Under the pieces are notes generated by a model. That model had not been told where the DNA came from. It saw only the letters and a program-made list of their open reading frames with translations, and ran no database searches. A stretch of 64,000 nt of DNA from Candidatus Neoehrlichia procyonis str. RAC413 (GTDB lineage Bacteria > Pseudomonadota > Alphaproteobacteria > Rickettsiales > Anaplasmataceae): positions 1,054,001-1,118,000 of the forward strand of contig NZ_LANX01000001.1 of NCBI RefSeq assembly GCF_000964795.1, given 5' to 3'. Each line of letters opens with the position of its first letter. Position 1 is the first letter of the stretch. This document shows positions 1 to 10,835 of the stretch, piece after piece. The translations under genes and the position numbers were made by a program.

Positions 1-1975
1 TTGTAATATACGATATTTTATGTTGTGTTCTTGGGTTTATTAAAGAAGAAATTACTATTTTTGTAAAAGTATTACTTGATTTGTTACTTTGTCTACCTAA
101 TTTGATTTGTATAACGATAGGGTAGTTAGAAAATCTTTTGTGTATTATTGATGTTGATACAGGACTTTTTATGCCTCTTTCGGTTCCTCCCCAGGATTCA
201 ATTTTTAAATAGTCACAGTTATCATTTAATGATATACGGTGATCAAAATTATTAGGTACTGCTTTTAAAGGACCATTATATTCTATCATTTGAATATGTT
301 TATCAAATATGGTATCGCTTAAGCTGTTTGTGTTTGCGGTATTAGTGAGTTTAGTATGTTGTGTTTGCATACTGTATTCATACGTTTTAAAGTTGTTAAT
401 GCATAATTCTTGATCATAAGGATTTTGTGGAATTATTTTTTTATACTTTTTTGGTTCATATATATTTCCTTTGTCATCAAGATATGGTGAGGAATAGGCT
501 TTTCCTTGTGTGTTGTACTGAATCCTTGTGTTTTGGTATGAAAATAATAAATTGTTGTCTATACATGGATTACTTTTTTTATTGTTGTATATTTGAGAAT
601 GTTGACGTACATATTTTTGAGGTAATTGATACATATCATTAATTTTGTGGATTTTATTTAGAATGTTTTGTGGAATATTGTGTAAAAAGATAGCGCCTCT
701 GTTATTTGCGGAACATTCCGTAGGTATGTTGTTTTTATTTTTATAAAACGGGACAAGCATGTTATGCATTAATGTACCGTTACTATGTGCTATGGTTGTA
801 GAACTGGTGGATTTGTAGTTATTTTGTGTATTTTTTTGTTGTGCAGTAGATGTTATTGTTACTGTACCAGAATAGTACATGGTGTATTTTTGGGATTCAA
901 AATTAATATTATGAATACATATAAGTGGGCTTTTACTATCTTCTAAATATTTCACAGTTGGCAGTATTGAGTCGTTACATTGCTTGTGTATATTCTTTAT
1001 GTCTGAAATGTTATTGTATGTAAAATTTTTACCATCTGAGCAGTATATATGTTTTGGAAAAAAGCGATTTGGGGTTACTTTGGGTGCAATTACTTTAAGA
1101 GTAACAGGATAGTCTTTATCTGGTGTACCTAGGCGCATGCTATAATGACAATTTTTTGGTACTACACATCCCTCAAATTTTATTCCTATAGTAGTATTGT
1201 TAATTTTGTATACGGTTGGTTTTTTAAGTGCTGGGGTTGGCTCACATGTACTAATAATTTCTTTATTTTGTGTATAACTTGCACAAATAAGTTGTTCTCC
1301 TTTTTTTTCAACAGTAATTTGATAATCATTATTATGAAATTTTACTGTATAGGTTTTACGTATATTACCATGTTCTAAGTCGAGAAATAAATCTTTTTCT
1401 CTAATTACATTTCCATATGAAAATATAACATGAATACCAGGGTGAAAGTAGCTTTGTTTTTTAAATTCTAAAGGTACAAATTTTATGTTTACGCGTTCTT
1501 CAATAATGTCACAATATTCTATAGGGTGATGTGTAACAACGCTAGTACATCCTATAAGTTCTTTACATTTTAGTTGTTCATATGTACAATACTGATCGTG
1601 AAATAAATTTTCTGTAGCTTTACTACATGGATTACTTAATCTGCATGCACATATTTGTAATGGAATAGTGTCTTCCTGTAAATAGGATATTACAGAGTTC
1701 ATTATATTATGTTGCGGATATGAAATACATTTTCCTGGAATAGCTTTATATGAGATAGTACTGCTCATAGGTGTGGTAAAAGTATTGTAAAGGCCTTGTC
1801 TAAATGTGTCCATTTTTAGTACTATGTAGGTCATATCACCTGGTACAACATTATAATCTGTGAATTTTTGTGCTGAACTTATGCGAATATCTTTTATTGA
1901 TGCATAGCTTCTTTTTGAAGCAAGATATGTAGTGTTATATATAAAGGAAATAATAATTATAAAAATATATCTCAT
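1..1975 (-). CDS. Large secreted Cys-rich hypothetical protein (partial, 3' end outside window)
   Basis: An uninterrupted minus-strand frame starts at the ATG at 1973-1975 and runs off the left edge, giving 658 visible codons and no stop. The N-terminus (MRYIFIIIISFIYNTTYLAS) is a typical signal peptide or membrane anchor. About 19 cysteines are spread along the visible part, often as Cys-X-Cys or after Asn-Pro, which suggests an exported disulfide-bonded protein. Near the end of the visible part is an ESWGG motif; Trp-Gly-Gly segments of this kind occur in the long extracytoplasmic regions of some Rickettsiales proteins, including extended VirB6-like proteins, but no VirB6 membrane domain is visible here. 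I do not recognise the family. Plus-strand frames inside it are shadows. The gene is solid; the function is unknown. Confidence 0.8.
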   Translation of the reverse strand, partial: MRYIFIIIISFIYNTTYLASKRSYASIKDIRISSAQKFTDYNVVPGDMTYIVLKMDTFRQGLYNTFTTPMSSTISYKAIPGKCISYPQHNIMNSVISYLQEDTIPLQICACRLSNPCSKATENLFHDQYCTYEQLKCKELIGCTSVVTHHPIEYCDIIEERVNIKFVPLEFKKQSYFHPGIHVIFSYGNVIREKDLFLDLEHGNIRKTYTVKFHNNDYQITVEKKGEQLICASYTQNKEIISTCEPTPALKKPTVYKINNTTIGIKFEGCVVPKNCHYSMRLGTPDKDYPVTLKVIAPKVTPNRFFPKHIYCSDGKNFTYNNISDIKNIHKQCNDSILPTVKYLEDSKSPLICIHNINFESQKYTMYYSGTVTITSTAQQKNTQNNYKSTSSTTIAHSNGTLMHNMLVPFYKNKNNIPTECSANNRGAIFLHNIPQNILNKIHKINDMYQLPQKYVRQHSQIYNNKKSNPCIDNNLLFSYQNTRIQYNTQGKAYSSPYLDDKGNIYEPKKYKKIIPQNPYDQELCINNFKTYEYSMQTQHTKLTNTANTNSLSDTIFDKHIQMIEYNGPLKAVPNNFDHRISLNDNCDYLKIESWGGTERGIKSPVSTSIIHKRFSNYPIVIQIKLGRQSNKSSNTFTKIVISSLINPRTQHKISYIT

Positions 1976-3171
1976 AATGTTGGAAAAATAATAACATTTA
2001 GTAAAAAAATATTAAAAATACATAAACTATAGTGAAAAATTTCATTTTTAGTAAATTGATACTTATAATAAAATGCGAATATTATTCCTGTTTTATGAAG
2101 TAATTACTTTAATAATGAATAAAATGTTTTATAAAAAATTAGCTTATTTTTTTATGTTAGAAATGGAAGTAGTAATTTACCTAATATATATGAAAAATAT
2201 TAGCTTGCAATAAAGTAAAATTATATACGTTTGAAGCCATTATCTTATAAATTTACATTTAAATGAGTAAAAATAGTATATTGTATAAATATTGTTGAAT
2301 TTATATTTAAAAATGGCATGGAAAATTATTTTTTCATGAATTGTGAGTATATTGTAAAGTAGCTGAATGTTTCATTATGAATTAACTTAAGTATATTTGT
2401 CATAATTAATATAATTGTAGTATATTATAGCTTGTATATTTGTTAGGATTGTATTTTTGTGTACAATTAATATTATGGAGTGTCAGTGTGAAACTCTTTT
2501 ATAAGAAAGATTATTAGTAAATAGAGATTTCACACTTGATTACTGTATAAATTAAGTTTACAGCTGTAAGGAAGGACTATTATATATTGTTGTTTTATCA
2601 CGTGTAAGATTATGTTACATCTAGTAATCTAAGGTTGTATGTTACCATTTTAGATATATAAAAGGTTAAGTATTTGTCGATATGTTATTGTTTGATGATA
2701 GGACTTAGTGTGTTTCTATATTTGTGGTTTCTCTTTTTAAATAATAATGTACGTTTAAGTTGTCATAGCTGGGTTCTAGTATGTATTTGTATGATATATA
2801 AGAAAGTTTACTAATATTAATAACGTTATGTTTGTCTGAATTTAATATCAGATTTGTGATATGGAGCTTGTTATGCCTACTAGATTAATTATTCTGTAAT
2901 AAAGGGTGGTCTGCTGTTATTGTATGTCTGCATTAGATAATTATATTTATAGTACTGTGTTTGTTTATAAACGTTGCAAATAAAGATTTTATATACTTAT
3001 GAAGAATTTATTAATAGTGTTAGTGCTATAAGATGGACAATGAAATGAGCATTTTTGTAGTTGTGAATAGAATAATTGTTATTGTTTTTATGATTAATAG
3101 TATTAACAATTATGTACTTGTCATAGAAATAGTAAAATTATGAATTTCCTTATATGTTTGTGTATGATGAC
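1976..3171. other. Intergenic gap, about 1.2 kb
   Basis: No convincing gene in any frame. It contains an imperfect inverted repeat with arms at 2486-2496 and 2524-2535 (GTGTGAAACTC / GAGATTTCACAC). A 39-codon hydrophobic ATG frame at 2695-2814 has no clear ribosome-binding site and is probably chance. The divergent promoter of the minus-strand gene at 1-1975 should lie at the left end. Confidence 0.6.
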
Positions 3172-4248
3172 TTAGTATTCTAGAATATTTATATGCCCCA
3201 TTTTTCTATTGTCATGGGCTTCTTCTTTTCCATATATAGTAAAACGATAGTTTGGCTTGTTTATGTGGCTATTATAGTTATGTATGTTTTTTCCCAATAT
3301 ATTTTGCATAATGCACGGAAAGAGTAGCTTGATAGGCTTTAATGGTAATCCGCATATTGCATATATTAATTGTTCAAATTGGCTTATATTACATGCGTCT
3401 AAACTCCAGTGGCCAGAATTATGAGGACGTGGTGCTATTTCATTTACTAAGAGTTTATATTCGTGTGTTATAAAAAATTCTACTGTTAATATACCAACTA
3501 AACTTAAAGATTGAGCAATTTTTAAGGTTATCATTTGTGCTTGCTTATATATATTTTGATTTATTTTTGCAGGAACAATTGATTTATCTAATATACCATT
3601 TATGTGGTAATTTTCTGCTATTGGAAAAAATTCTGAGGTATTGTTAATTTCTGTAACAATTATTGAAGAGATTTCCTTATAAATTTTAATAAATTTCTCT
3701 AAAATATATTCCTGGGACCAGTCTAAATGTAGTAATTGCTTTAAATCATTTTGATTTTTAATAACATATTGTCCTTTACCATCATATCCTAATGTTGCTG
3801 TTTTAAGTACTAGAGGGTAGCCGAGAATATTTGCATGATGCACTAGATTTTTGTAATCACTGACAATTGCAAAATCTACAGTGCTTATGCCAAGTTGTTG
3901 CATGTGCATTTTTTCTTTAATTCTATTCTGTGCAATAGATAGAATTTTTTTACTAGGATAAATTTGAGTTTTTTGTTGTATTATGTCAATAACATTACTG
4001 TCAATATTTTCAAATTCTATTGTAGCTACATCTACGCTTGATGCAAACGAGGTTAGTTTTTCATAATTATTAAAATTTGCAACAGTAACTTTGTTACTAA
4101 CTTGAGCCGCAGGGCCATTAATATTGTTTGTAAATATATGAGTTTTATATCCTAATTGTGCAGCGGACATGGCTATCATTTTTCCAAGTTGTCCTCCACC
4201 TATGATACCAATAATTGAGCCTGGAAGGATGCTTAGATTGTGTGACAT
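3172..4248 (-). CDS. purK: N5-carboxyaminoimidazole ribonucleotide synthase
   Basis: PurK condenses AIR, bicarbonate and ATP to N5-CAIR in de novo purine synthesis; the product is rearranged by PurE, which is not in this window. The 358-residue length is normal. The N-terminal motif GIIGGGQLGKM (residues 14-24) is the PurK nucleotide-binding loop. The central ATP-grasp region follows, and the C-terminal signature EIAPRPHNSGHW lies at about residues 270-281. The ATG start at 4246-4248 places the glycine loop at the usual distance. It stands alone on the minus strand with a gap behind it, so it is probably monocistronic. Purine genes purD and prs lie elsewhere in the window, consistent with the scattered but complete purine pathway of Anaplasmataceae. 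Confidence 0.96.
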   Translation of the reverse strand: MSHNLSILPGSIIGIIGGGQLGKMIAMSAAQLGYKTHIFTNNINGPAAQVSNKVTVANFNNYEKLTSFASSVDVATIEFENIDSNVIDIIQQKTQIYPSKKILSIAQNRIKEKMHMQQLGISTVDFAIVSDYKNLVHHANILGYPLVLKTATLGYDGKGQYVIKNQNDLKQLLHLDWSQEYILEKFIKIYKEISSIIVTEINNTSEFFPIAENYHINGILDKSIVPAKINQNIYKQAQMITLKIAQSLSLVGILTVEFFITHEYKLLVNEIAPRPHNSGHWSLDACNISQFEQLIYAICGLPLKPIKLLFPCIMQNILGKNIHNYNSHINKPNYRFTIYGKEEAHDNRKMGHINILEY

Positions 4249-4513
4249 AAATTAATAATCTTGTAAATAATTATTATTATACATGAATTATCTTTTATTC
4301 AAGGGTTGAGTAATTTCGTAAAAAAATTACTGTATTGATAATTGTATTAGTAAATATGTAAGTTTTGTAAAATATAAGGATTATATTTACTTATTTATGT
4401 AAATGTTCTATTAATAGTTTAGAACCATTATACAATTTGGGTTTTTATTTAATAGGTATTGTGTCAACTGTTAAAAAGATGTATTATAGTTATTATAAAG
4501 GGGTGTAATAGCA

Positions 4514-4918
4514 ATGGTCTTTCAATACTATAGTGTAACAAAATCAATAGAAGTAGAGGTAATTCCAAGTTATTTGGAAGAACAATCAGTTCCGCATGAG
4601 AATTGCTATATATGGCTTTATAGTATTAAGATTAAAAATAAAAGTGAGTCAACGGTGCAGCTTTTGCGTCGCAACTGGAAGATTATAGATTCTAGAGGTG
4701 TTATTAATGAAATAACAGGTTCTGGAGTAGTAGGTAAGCAGCCTATATTAAAACCAGGTGAGTTTTTTGAGTATACTAGTGGTGCATACCTTAATACGCC
4801 TTCAGGTATTATGCATGGAGAATATCAATTTATGGATGAAAATGCAGCTCAAGTTTTTTATGTAGATATACCGACTTTTTCTTTAGATAGTCCATATGAT
4901 AATGTTAAGCCAAATTAA
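4514..4918 (+). CDS. apaG: ApaG-domain protein (Co2+/Mg2+ efflux protein family)
   Basis: A 134-residue, single-domain ApaG protein with a fibronectin-III-like fold. Diagnostic segments are the WLYSIKIKNKS strand, RNWKIIDSRG, the GVVGKQPILKPGEFFEYTSG loop, and the terminal MHGEYQFMDENA region. ApaG was historically linked to Co2+/Mg2+ resistance and Ap4A levels; its exact biochemical role is unclear. The ATG at 4514 follows AAAGGGG at 4497-4503. It lies between divergent purK and the downstream aconitase gene, with about 150 bases before the latter. Confidence 0.93.
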   Translation: MVFQYYSVTKSIEVEVIPSYLEEQSVPHENCYIWLYSIKIKNKSESTVQLLRRNWKIIDSRGVINEITGSGVVGKQPILKPGEFFEYTSGAYLNTPSGIMHGEYQFMDENAAQVFYVDIPTFSLDSPYDNVKPN

Positions 4919-5071
4919 GTTTTGTTGAATAAGTGTTGGCTAGGGTTGCTTGCATAGTGTTTTCTTTTGAATAATTGTATTTTGTTGAGTAGTGTTTTGT
5001 ACATTCTGTTTGTAGCTATGCATTGTTAGTAAATTTTATTCTAGTGAAAAAAGTTAAATAAAAGGTTGATT

Positions 5072-7696
5072 ATGTCTTTGGATTCTTTGTGTGTACAAAA
5101 GAAGCTAAATGTTAAAGGTTGCTCTTATAATTACTTTAGTATTAAAGCTGCAAGTAAAAAACTAGGATTAAATTATAAAAAATTACCGGTTATAACTAAG
5201 ATTTTGTTTGAGAATTTATTACGTAATGAGGATGGTTATAATGTAACACGTAATGACATAGAACGGTTACCTGAACTTTTAAATAGCATAAATGGTGAAA
5301 TAAGTTTTATGCCAGCGCGAGTTTTAATGCAAGATTTTACAGGTGTGCCTGCAGTGGTGGATTTAGCAGCAATGCGGGATTATGTAAAAAAAAATGGCAG
5401 AGACCCTAGGATCATTAATCCTAAAACTTGTGTTGATTTGATTATAGATCATTCTGTACAGGTAGATTCTTATGGATCGAAAGATTCTTCTGCAAAAAAC
5501 GCTGATATTGAAATGCATAGAAATATAGAACGGTATCAATTTCTTAAGTGGGGAAAGAAAGCATTTAGTAATTTTCGTGTCGTCCCTCCTGGAATAGGAA
5601 TATGTCATCAAGTAAATTTGGAATACTTAGCTCAAGTTATATGGAGTAATGACACATGTGTATATCCAGATACAGTTATTGGTACTGATAGTCATACAAC
5701 CATGATTAACGGATTATCAGTTTTAGGATGGGGTGTAGGTGGTATAGAAGCTGAAGCAGTAATGTTGGGGCAGCCAATTACTATGCAAGTGCCAAAGGTA
5801 ATAGGATTTAAGCTTACTGGTAAATTGTCAGAAGGTGTTACAGCAACCGATATGGTATTAACTATTACTGATATTTTGAGGAAAAAAGGAGTTGTTGGTA
5901 AGTTAATTGAATTTTATGGTGATGGTCTTAAGACATTATCAGTTTTTGATCGTGCAACTATTGCAAATATGTCTCCTGAATATGGTGCTACATGTGGATT
6001 TTTCCCTATAGATCAAAATACTCTGGATTATTTGGATATAACAGGTCGAAATTCTATACTAATAGATCTAGTAGAAGCGTATGCAAAGGAACAATATTTA
6101 TGGTACAATTATTGCGATGAGATGTTGTATTCTGATAATATAGAGTTTGATTTATCTGAAGTACAAGCAGTAGTATCTGGTCCAAAAAGACCCCAAGATA
6201 AGGTGTTGATATCTCAAATATCTAAAACATTATATGATTTTAATGTTACAAAAAATGTTCAAGTAAAGTCATCAATAAAGCATGGAGATGTGGTTATTGC
6301 TGCAATTACAAGTTGTACTAATACGTCAAATCCTGGTGTTATGATTGCTGCAGGACTTGTAGCTCGTAAAGCTAATAAACTTGGTGCTAAGTCTAAACCA
6401 TGGGTTAAAACTTCACTAGCCCCGGGGTCGCAAGTAGTTATGGAATATTTGAAATTATCAAATTTACAAGATGATTTGGATGCGTTAGGATTTAACATTG
6501 TAGGTTATGGATGTACAACTTGCATAGGTAATTCTGGACCTTTAGCAGAAAATATAGAGCAAGATATAAGAAATAATAATATAATAGCTACTGCAGTATT
6601 ATCAGGTAATCGTAATTTTGAAGGTAGGATACATGCTCTTGTAAAGGCTAATTACTTAGCATCACCACCTTTGGTTGTAGTGTATGCACTAGCTGGTACT
6701 GTTGATATAGATATTACTAGAGATCCTATATGTCAAGATAATCAGGGAAGGGGTATTTATTTACATGATATTTGGCCTTCTAATAAAGAGATTAGTGATA
6801 TTATTAGTAAATTTATTTCACGGGAGATGTTTATTGAGAAGTATAGTAGTGTTTTTGAGGGTAATAAATCCTGGCAGGATATTGAATCTGTGGATGAGGT
6901 TACCTATAAATGGGATGTTAATAGTACATATATACAAAATCCTCCGTATTTTGATAATTTAGTTGTGAGTGGTAATAAATATAGTAAAGAGCTTAATATA
7001 CAGAATGCAAGAATACTTATGTTACTAGGTGATAATATAACAACAGATCACATTTCTCCTGCCGGTAATATTTCATGTGATAGTGTTTCTGGTCGTTTTT
7101 TAATGCAGAATAATATTCGAGTACAGGATTTCAACTCTTATGGTTCCAGAAGAGGTAACCATAGTGTTATGGTTCGTGGAACTTTTGCAAATATTCGTAT
7201 CAAAAATGAGATGTTGGATGGTGTTGAAGGTGGTTTTACATTGCATGTTCCTACAAACAAAAAGATGGCAATATTTGATGCATCTATGCTATATCAACAA
7301 AAGGGTGTGCCGTTGGTTGTAATTGCAGGAAAGGATTATGGTAGTGGTTCTAGTAGAGATTGGGCTGCAAAAGGAACTTTTTTATTGGGGGTTAAAGCGA
7401 TTATAGCTGAGAGCTTTGAACGTATACATAGATCTAACCTGATAGGGATGGGAATACTGCCGCTAACATTTAAAGATGGGCAAACAAGAAAAAGCTTGCA
7501 ATTATGTGGTGATGAAGTAATTAGTATTATGGGTTCAGTAGGTATACAACAGGATATTAGTTGCATTATTGTAAGAAAGAATAATGTTACGCAAAACATT
7601 AAGTTAAGATGCCAACTTAATACTATAAATGAAATTGATTATTTTATTGCAGGTGGAGTAATGAATTATGTCTTATTGAAGATTATGAACGAATAA
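5072..7696 (+). CDS. acnA: Aconitate hydratase
   Basis: Cytosolic 4Fe-4S enzyme of the TCA cycle that interconverts citrate and isocitrate. The full-length AcnA/IRP1-type protein has about 874 residues. Cluster cysteines sit in AAITSCTNTSNPGVM and in GYGCTTCIGNSGPL. The substrate-binding GTDSHTTMINGL motif is in the first third, and the swivel domain carries GKDYGSGSSRDWAAKGT. I chose the ATG at 5072 rather than the in-frame TTG six bases upstream because AAAGG at 5061-5065 then lies 6 bases before the start. Overlapping frames on both strands are shadows. A 1.3-kb gap follows, so it is probably transcribed alone. Confidence 0.97.
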   Translation: MSLDSLCVQKKLNVKGCSYNYFSIKAASKKLGLNYKKLPVITKILFENLLRNEDGYNVTRNDIERLPELLNSINGEISFMPARVLMQDFTGVPAVVDLAAMRDYVKKNGRDPRIINPKTCVDLIIDHSVQVDSYGSKDSSAKNADIEMHRNIERYQFLKWGKKAFSNFRVVPPGIGICHQVNLEYLAQVIWSNDTCVYPDTVIGTDSHTTMINGLSVLGWGVGGIEAEAVMLGQPITMQVPKVIGFKLTGKLSEGVTATDMVLTITDILRKKGVVGKLIEFYGDGLKTLSVFDRATIANMSPEYGATCGFFPIDQNTLDYLDITGRNSILIDLVEAYAKEQYLWYNYCDEMLYSDNIEFDLSEVQAVVSGPKRPQDKVLISQISKTLYDFNVTKNVQVKSSIKHGDVVIAAITSCTNTSNPGVMIAAGLVARKANKLGAKSKPWVKTSLAPGSQVVMEYLKLSNLQDDLDALGFNIVGYGCTTCIGNSGPLAENIEQDIRNNNIIATAVLSGNRNFEGRIHALVKANYLASPPLVVVYALAGTVDIDITRDPICQDNQGRGIYLHDIWPSNKEISDIISKFISREMFIEKYSSVFEGNKSWQDIESVDEVTYKWDVNSTYIQNPPYFDNLVVSGNKYSKELNIQNARILMLLGDNITTDHISPAGNISCDSVSGRFLMQNNIRVQDFNSYGSRRGNHSVMVRGTFANIRIKNEMLDGVEGGFTLHVPTNKKMAIFDASMLYQQKGVPLVVIAGKDYGSGSSRDWAAKGTFLLGVKAIIAESFERIHRSNLIGMGILPLTFKDGQTRKSLQLCGDEVISIMGSVGIQQDISCIIVRKNNVTQNIKLRCQLNTINEIDYFIAGGVMNYVLLKIMNE

Positions 7697-9021
7697 AAGT
7701 GTTATTGTCCAAAAGTGTAATATAATTTTATTGTTTGAGATAAAAATAAATTATTTTATTTGTAATAAATAACTGTAGAGTAATAAGCAATTTAAGTTGT
7801 GATATAAAATCAAGATAGTAGTATGTGATAGAAATTAATTTTTTACTATGGGTACAAATCTTGTCATAAAGTATGTAATAGTTTTCTTTATTGATTTAGG
7901 ACATGAAAAAAATTAAGTGATTTTCATAATTAATTAGTTGATATGACAAAGAAGAAAAATAACAATTTTATTTTTTAGATTATATTTCTGGTAAGTTAAA
8001 AGGTATGATAAGTAGATATAATTGCGGTTTTATTGCTGAAAGCGTTAGTGATAGGGATCTATCCATATAAGAGTACACTTTTAGTGGATTTTTATAAGTA
8101 CTAACTTTAAGATATGTATTGTATGCTTCTATAATATTATTTATTAATATGCGGGTTAATTAGGTTTTTATTGTTACTTTATATATAATATTTTTTATAC
8201 CCTTGGTAAAAGTGTTAGTAATTTTTTATAATTATTGATCTTATGATATAAGAAAATAGACTTGATATAGTTAGTATAAAGTATGCTTTATTATTAGTTA
8301 TTTTGCCTAATTGAATTATATGTTACCGAGGTTAGTTTGGATCATTTTATTACTAATGATCTTGTAATTCAGGATTATTGTATAAATGTTATGCAATGTA
8401 TAGAAATGACATATCAACAAATACTTATAGTCCTTTCATGTTTAAAAAGAACAATATGCAATTAATAATAACATTTTTACTAAATATTTCTGTAGAAAAA
8501 CATGTCATTTTTAGGAAGCTAGGGATATTATGTTATTTTTAATACTAATGCACAACTGTATATGTTTCAAAATATGATTATCATAGTATAAGATAATTAA
8601 ATATTTGAAGTAAGACTTAACAATAAGGTACTGAAGCGATAATTAGATTATCGAGACTTTATTAATAAGTAAGTTTTGCAAAATATTTTGTATATAATTT
8701 TAAGTATTGCTTATACTTATTAGTAGCCTATATTGTGTGTGTATATGATTTAAACTTTGTTAAATAATGCGTATTGTGTATATTTCTGGCATTTATTGCC
8801 TTTATTATGATTTGAATTGTAAAAGAAGTTGAACATTTTATTAATAGCTTATTTTTTAACCTATATATCCTGTTATGATGTAATGCAATTATATTTGTAA
8901 TATCAAAATATTATGACTAGTATAGTTATTTTGGTTTAACATTGCAGCTATTGTAATTGTATAACCCTTTTATACTATCTAAAACCTGTATTTTAAGCAA
9001 CTTCTGTTAAAAACTACATAT
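7697..9021. other. Intergenic gap, about 1.3 kb, between convergent acnA and gatC
   Basis: Stops are frequent in all six frames and nothing recognisable survives. A small inverted repeat (GATCATT / AATGATC) lies at about 8341-8362. Neighbouring genes converge here, so no promoter is required. The size is large for a convergent junction in a reduced genome, which suggests one or more deleted genes. Confidence 0.6.
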
Positions 9022-9363
9022 TTATATAACTTTTGGTACTACAAAATATCCATATTTTGACTTAGTATTGTATAATATTTGATCTTTAATATTGCCATCA
9101 TTTACAATATCTTTACGTGAAATTAATTTTTGAAAAGGATTGCCATAACGCATTGGTGGAACATTATTTGTATCTACTTGTGCAATAACATTGACCCAAT
9201 TTACTACTTTTGCCAGTTGATTAGCATAATATTTAGTCTCGTCATTTGATAGCCTAATCTTTACTAATTTTGCAACCTCTAAAAGTTTTTCTGTGCTAAT
9301 ATTTTCTTCAGGAGATTGTGCCTGACAGAAAGGCTTGTTATTTCTTAAATGTTCTTTCATCAT
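9022..9363 (-). CDS. gatC: Asp-tRNA(Asn)/Glu-tRNA(Gln) amidotransferase subunit C
   Basis: Small subunit of the GatCAB amidotransferase, which converts Glu-tRNA(Gln) and Asp-tRNA(Asn) to the amidated forms. The core signature is ISTEKLLEVAKLVKIRLSND near residues 23-42, followed by WVNVIAQVDTNNVPPM. At 113 residues it is slightly longer than many GatC proteins because of an N-terminal extension of about 20 residues. The start overlaps the stop of prs by one base (TAATG), so translation is probably coupled. GatA and GatB are not in the window. A second ATG immediately follows the first. Confidence 0.93.
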   Translation of the reverse strand: MMKEHLRNNKPFCQAQSPEENISTEKLLEVAKLVKIRLSNDETKYYANQLAKVVNWVNVIAQVDTNNVPPMRYGNPFQKLISRKDIVNDGNIKDQILYNTKSKYGYFVVPKVI

Positions 9364-10316
9364 TATACTAAGTTAGATATGATATACTGGCTCAGAAAAC
9401 TACTTACAGATTTAATCTTAATTTTATCATGACCTTCAAAAGTAGCGTTTTTTATGGTATCAGTTATGATTAATTTGTCAAGTTCTGAATTACATATTGT
9501 ATCTACTGCTTTACCGGATAAAACACCATGTGTAATATAGCTGTCTACTTGAACAGCTCCTCTATTTTTTAGTGCTATTGCAGCATTGCACAATGTTCCA
9601 CCAGAATCAATTATATCATCTATTATTATACAATGTTTATCTCTTACATCACCTAATACGTACATTACTTCGGAAATACCAGGGCATTCTCTATATTTAT
9701 CAATCATTGCTGATTGTATAGATTGTGTTTTACATGTATTTGATAGAATTCTTGTAAAGTTTCTTACTCTATTTAAGGATCCACAGTCAGGTGATACAAT
9801 CACTAGTTTATCTAGTGCGCTGTGTGCGATTATATCTTCAATAAAAATATTATTACAAGTTAAGTTTGTTACTGGAATATTAAAAAAGCCTTCTGATTGT
9901 TTAGAGTGTAAATCAATAGTAATAATGTTACTGATATTGCTGGATTCTAACACTTTTGCAATGACTTTAGCACTAATAGCGGGTACCATTAGTTGATTAT
10001 TAATTTTTCGAGAAGTTAACCTATCTTGTCTAGCATAACAAAAATAAGGTATTATGGCTGTTATTTTTCGTGGATTTAAAGCTCTTGTAGCAGCATCAGT
10101 CAATAGCATTAGCTCAACTAAATTATCATTAGAAGGGTAAGATAATGACTGTATAATTATAACATGTTTATTTTGATCAGAAATATCACTTTCTACTTCT
10201 ACGTTAATCTCTTGATCTGAGAATTTTGAGATAACGGTATTGATCAGTTTTATTCCTGTCATATTTGATATACTTGTTGCTAGAGGGGTATTAGAGGTCC
10301 CAGATATTATTAACAT
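9363..10316 (-). CDS. prs: Ribose-phosphate pyrophosphokinase
   Basis: Makes PRPP from ribose 5-phosphate and ATP, feeding purine, pyrimidine and NAD synthesis. The 317-residue length is standard. Family motifs are the DQEINVEVESDI region near the N-terminus, the flexible-loop YARQDRLTSRKI, the metal-site DLHSKQSEGFF, and the PRPP-binding IIIDDIIDSGGTLCNAA. The ATG at 10314-10316 is well placed. It forms a two-gene unit with gatC. An inverted repeat lies about 45-110 bases upstream of the start. Confidence 0.96.
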   Translation of the reverse strand: MLIISGTSNTPLATSISNMTGIKLINTVISKFSDQEINVEVESDISDQNKHVIIIQSLSYPSNDNLVELMLLTDAATRALNPRKITAIIPYFCYARQDRLTSRKINNQLMVPAISAKVIAKVLESSNISNIITIDLHSKQSEGFFNIPVTNLTCNNIFIEDIIAHSALDKLVIVSPDCGSLNRVRNFTRILSNTCKTQSIQSAMIDKYRECPGISEVMYVLGDVRDKHCIIIDDIIDSGGTLCNAAIALKNRGAVQVDSYITHGVLSGKAVDTICNSELDKLIITDTIKNATFEGHDKIKIKSVSSFLSQYIISNLV

Positions 10317-10835
10317 ATTAATATTATTTTAATTGGCTAAGTAAGAATGATAATAAAAGCCGTAACAAAAGTAAATAGGTATTTATGTATATATTTAATT
10401 ATAAACTTATACTTTTGTTATTGCATTAAATGTGTAATGATAAAAATGTTTTAGAGGTGTATAGCTTTAAGGAAATGTAGAACGTATATTTAATATTGTT
10501 GTATATTTAAAAAGTATAGTAATTAAGAGATTCAATATATTATATAACTGCAATGTTTAGTGTGTTGTTAAGTAGAGGGTGATATTGTATGTATAATGTA
10601 TTTTTGTAGATAAGATATAATGAAAAATCTTAAAATGTTACTTTGGGGTAAATTTTATCAAATGATTTATGCCTTTTTACAGTGTGTTATTGAGATAATA
10701 TTACTTTCTTATTTTACTATTATAAAGTATTAAGGATTTTTTGTTAGTTTCTACAAATATGGGAATGTTTTTTGGTGGATGTTTTAATTAGTGAATTGAT
10801 ATTTTTGTTATATTATTATATTTTGTGAGAAATAT
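10317..10835. other. Divergent intergenic region prs/mrp
   Basis: About 0.5 kb holding the promoters of prs (minus) and the Mrp gene (plus). It contains an 11-base perfect inverted repeat, TAACAAAAGTA at 10363-10373 and its complement at 10410-10420. The flanking GC and GC dinucleotides also pair if two mismatches are tolerated. No further gene seen. Confidence 0.6.

Noticed and set aside
427-1378. Plus-strand frames inside the first 2 kb
   Set aside because: They lie antisense to a continuous minus-strand reading frame with a signal peptide; shadows of that gene.
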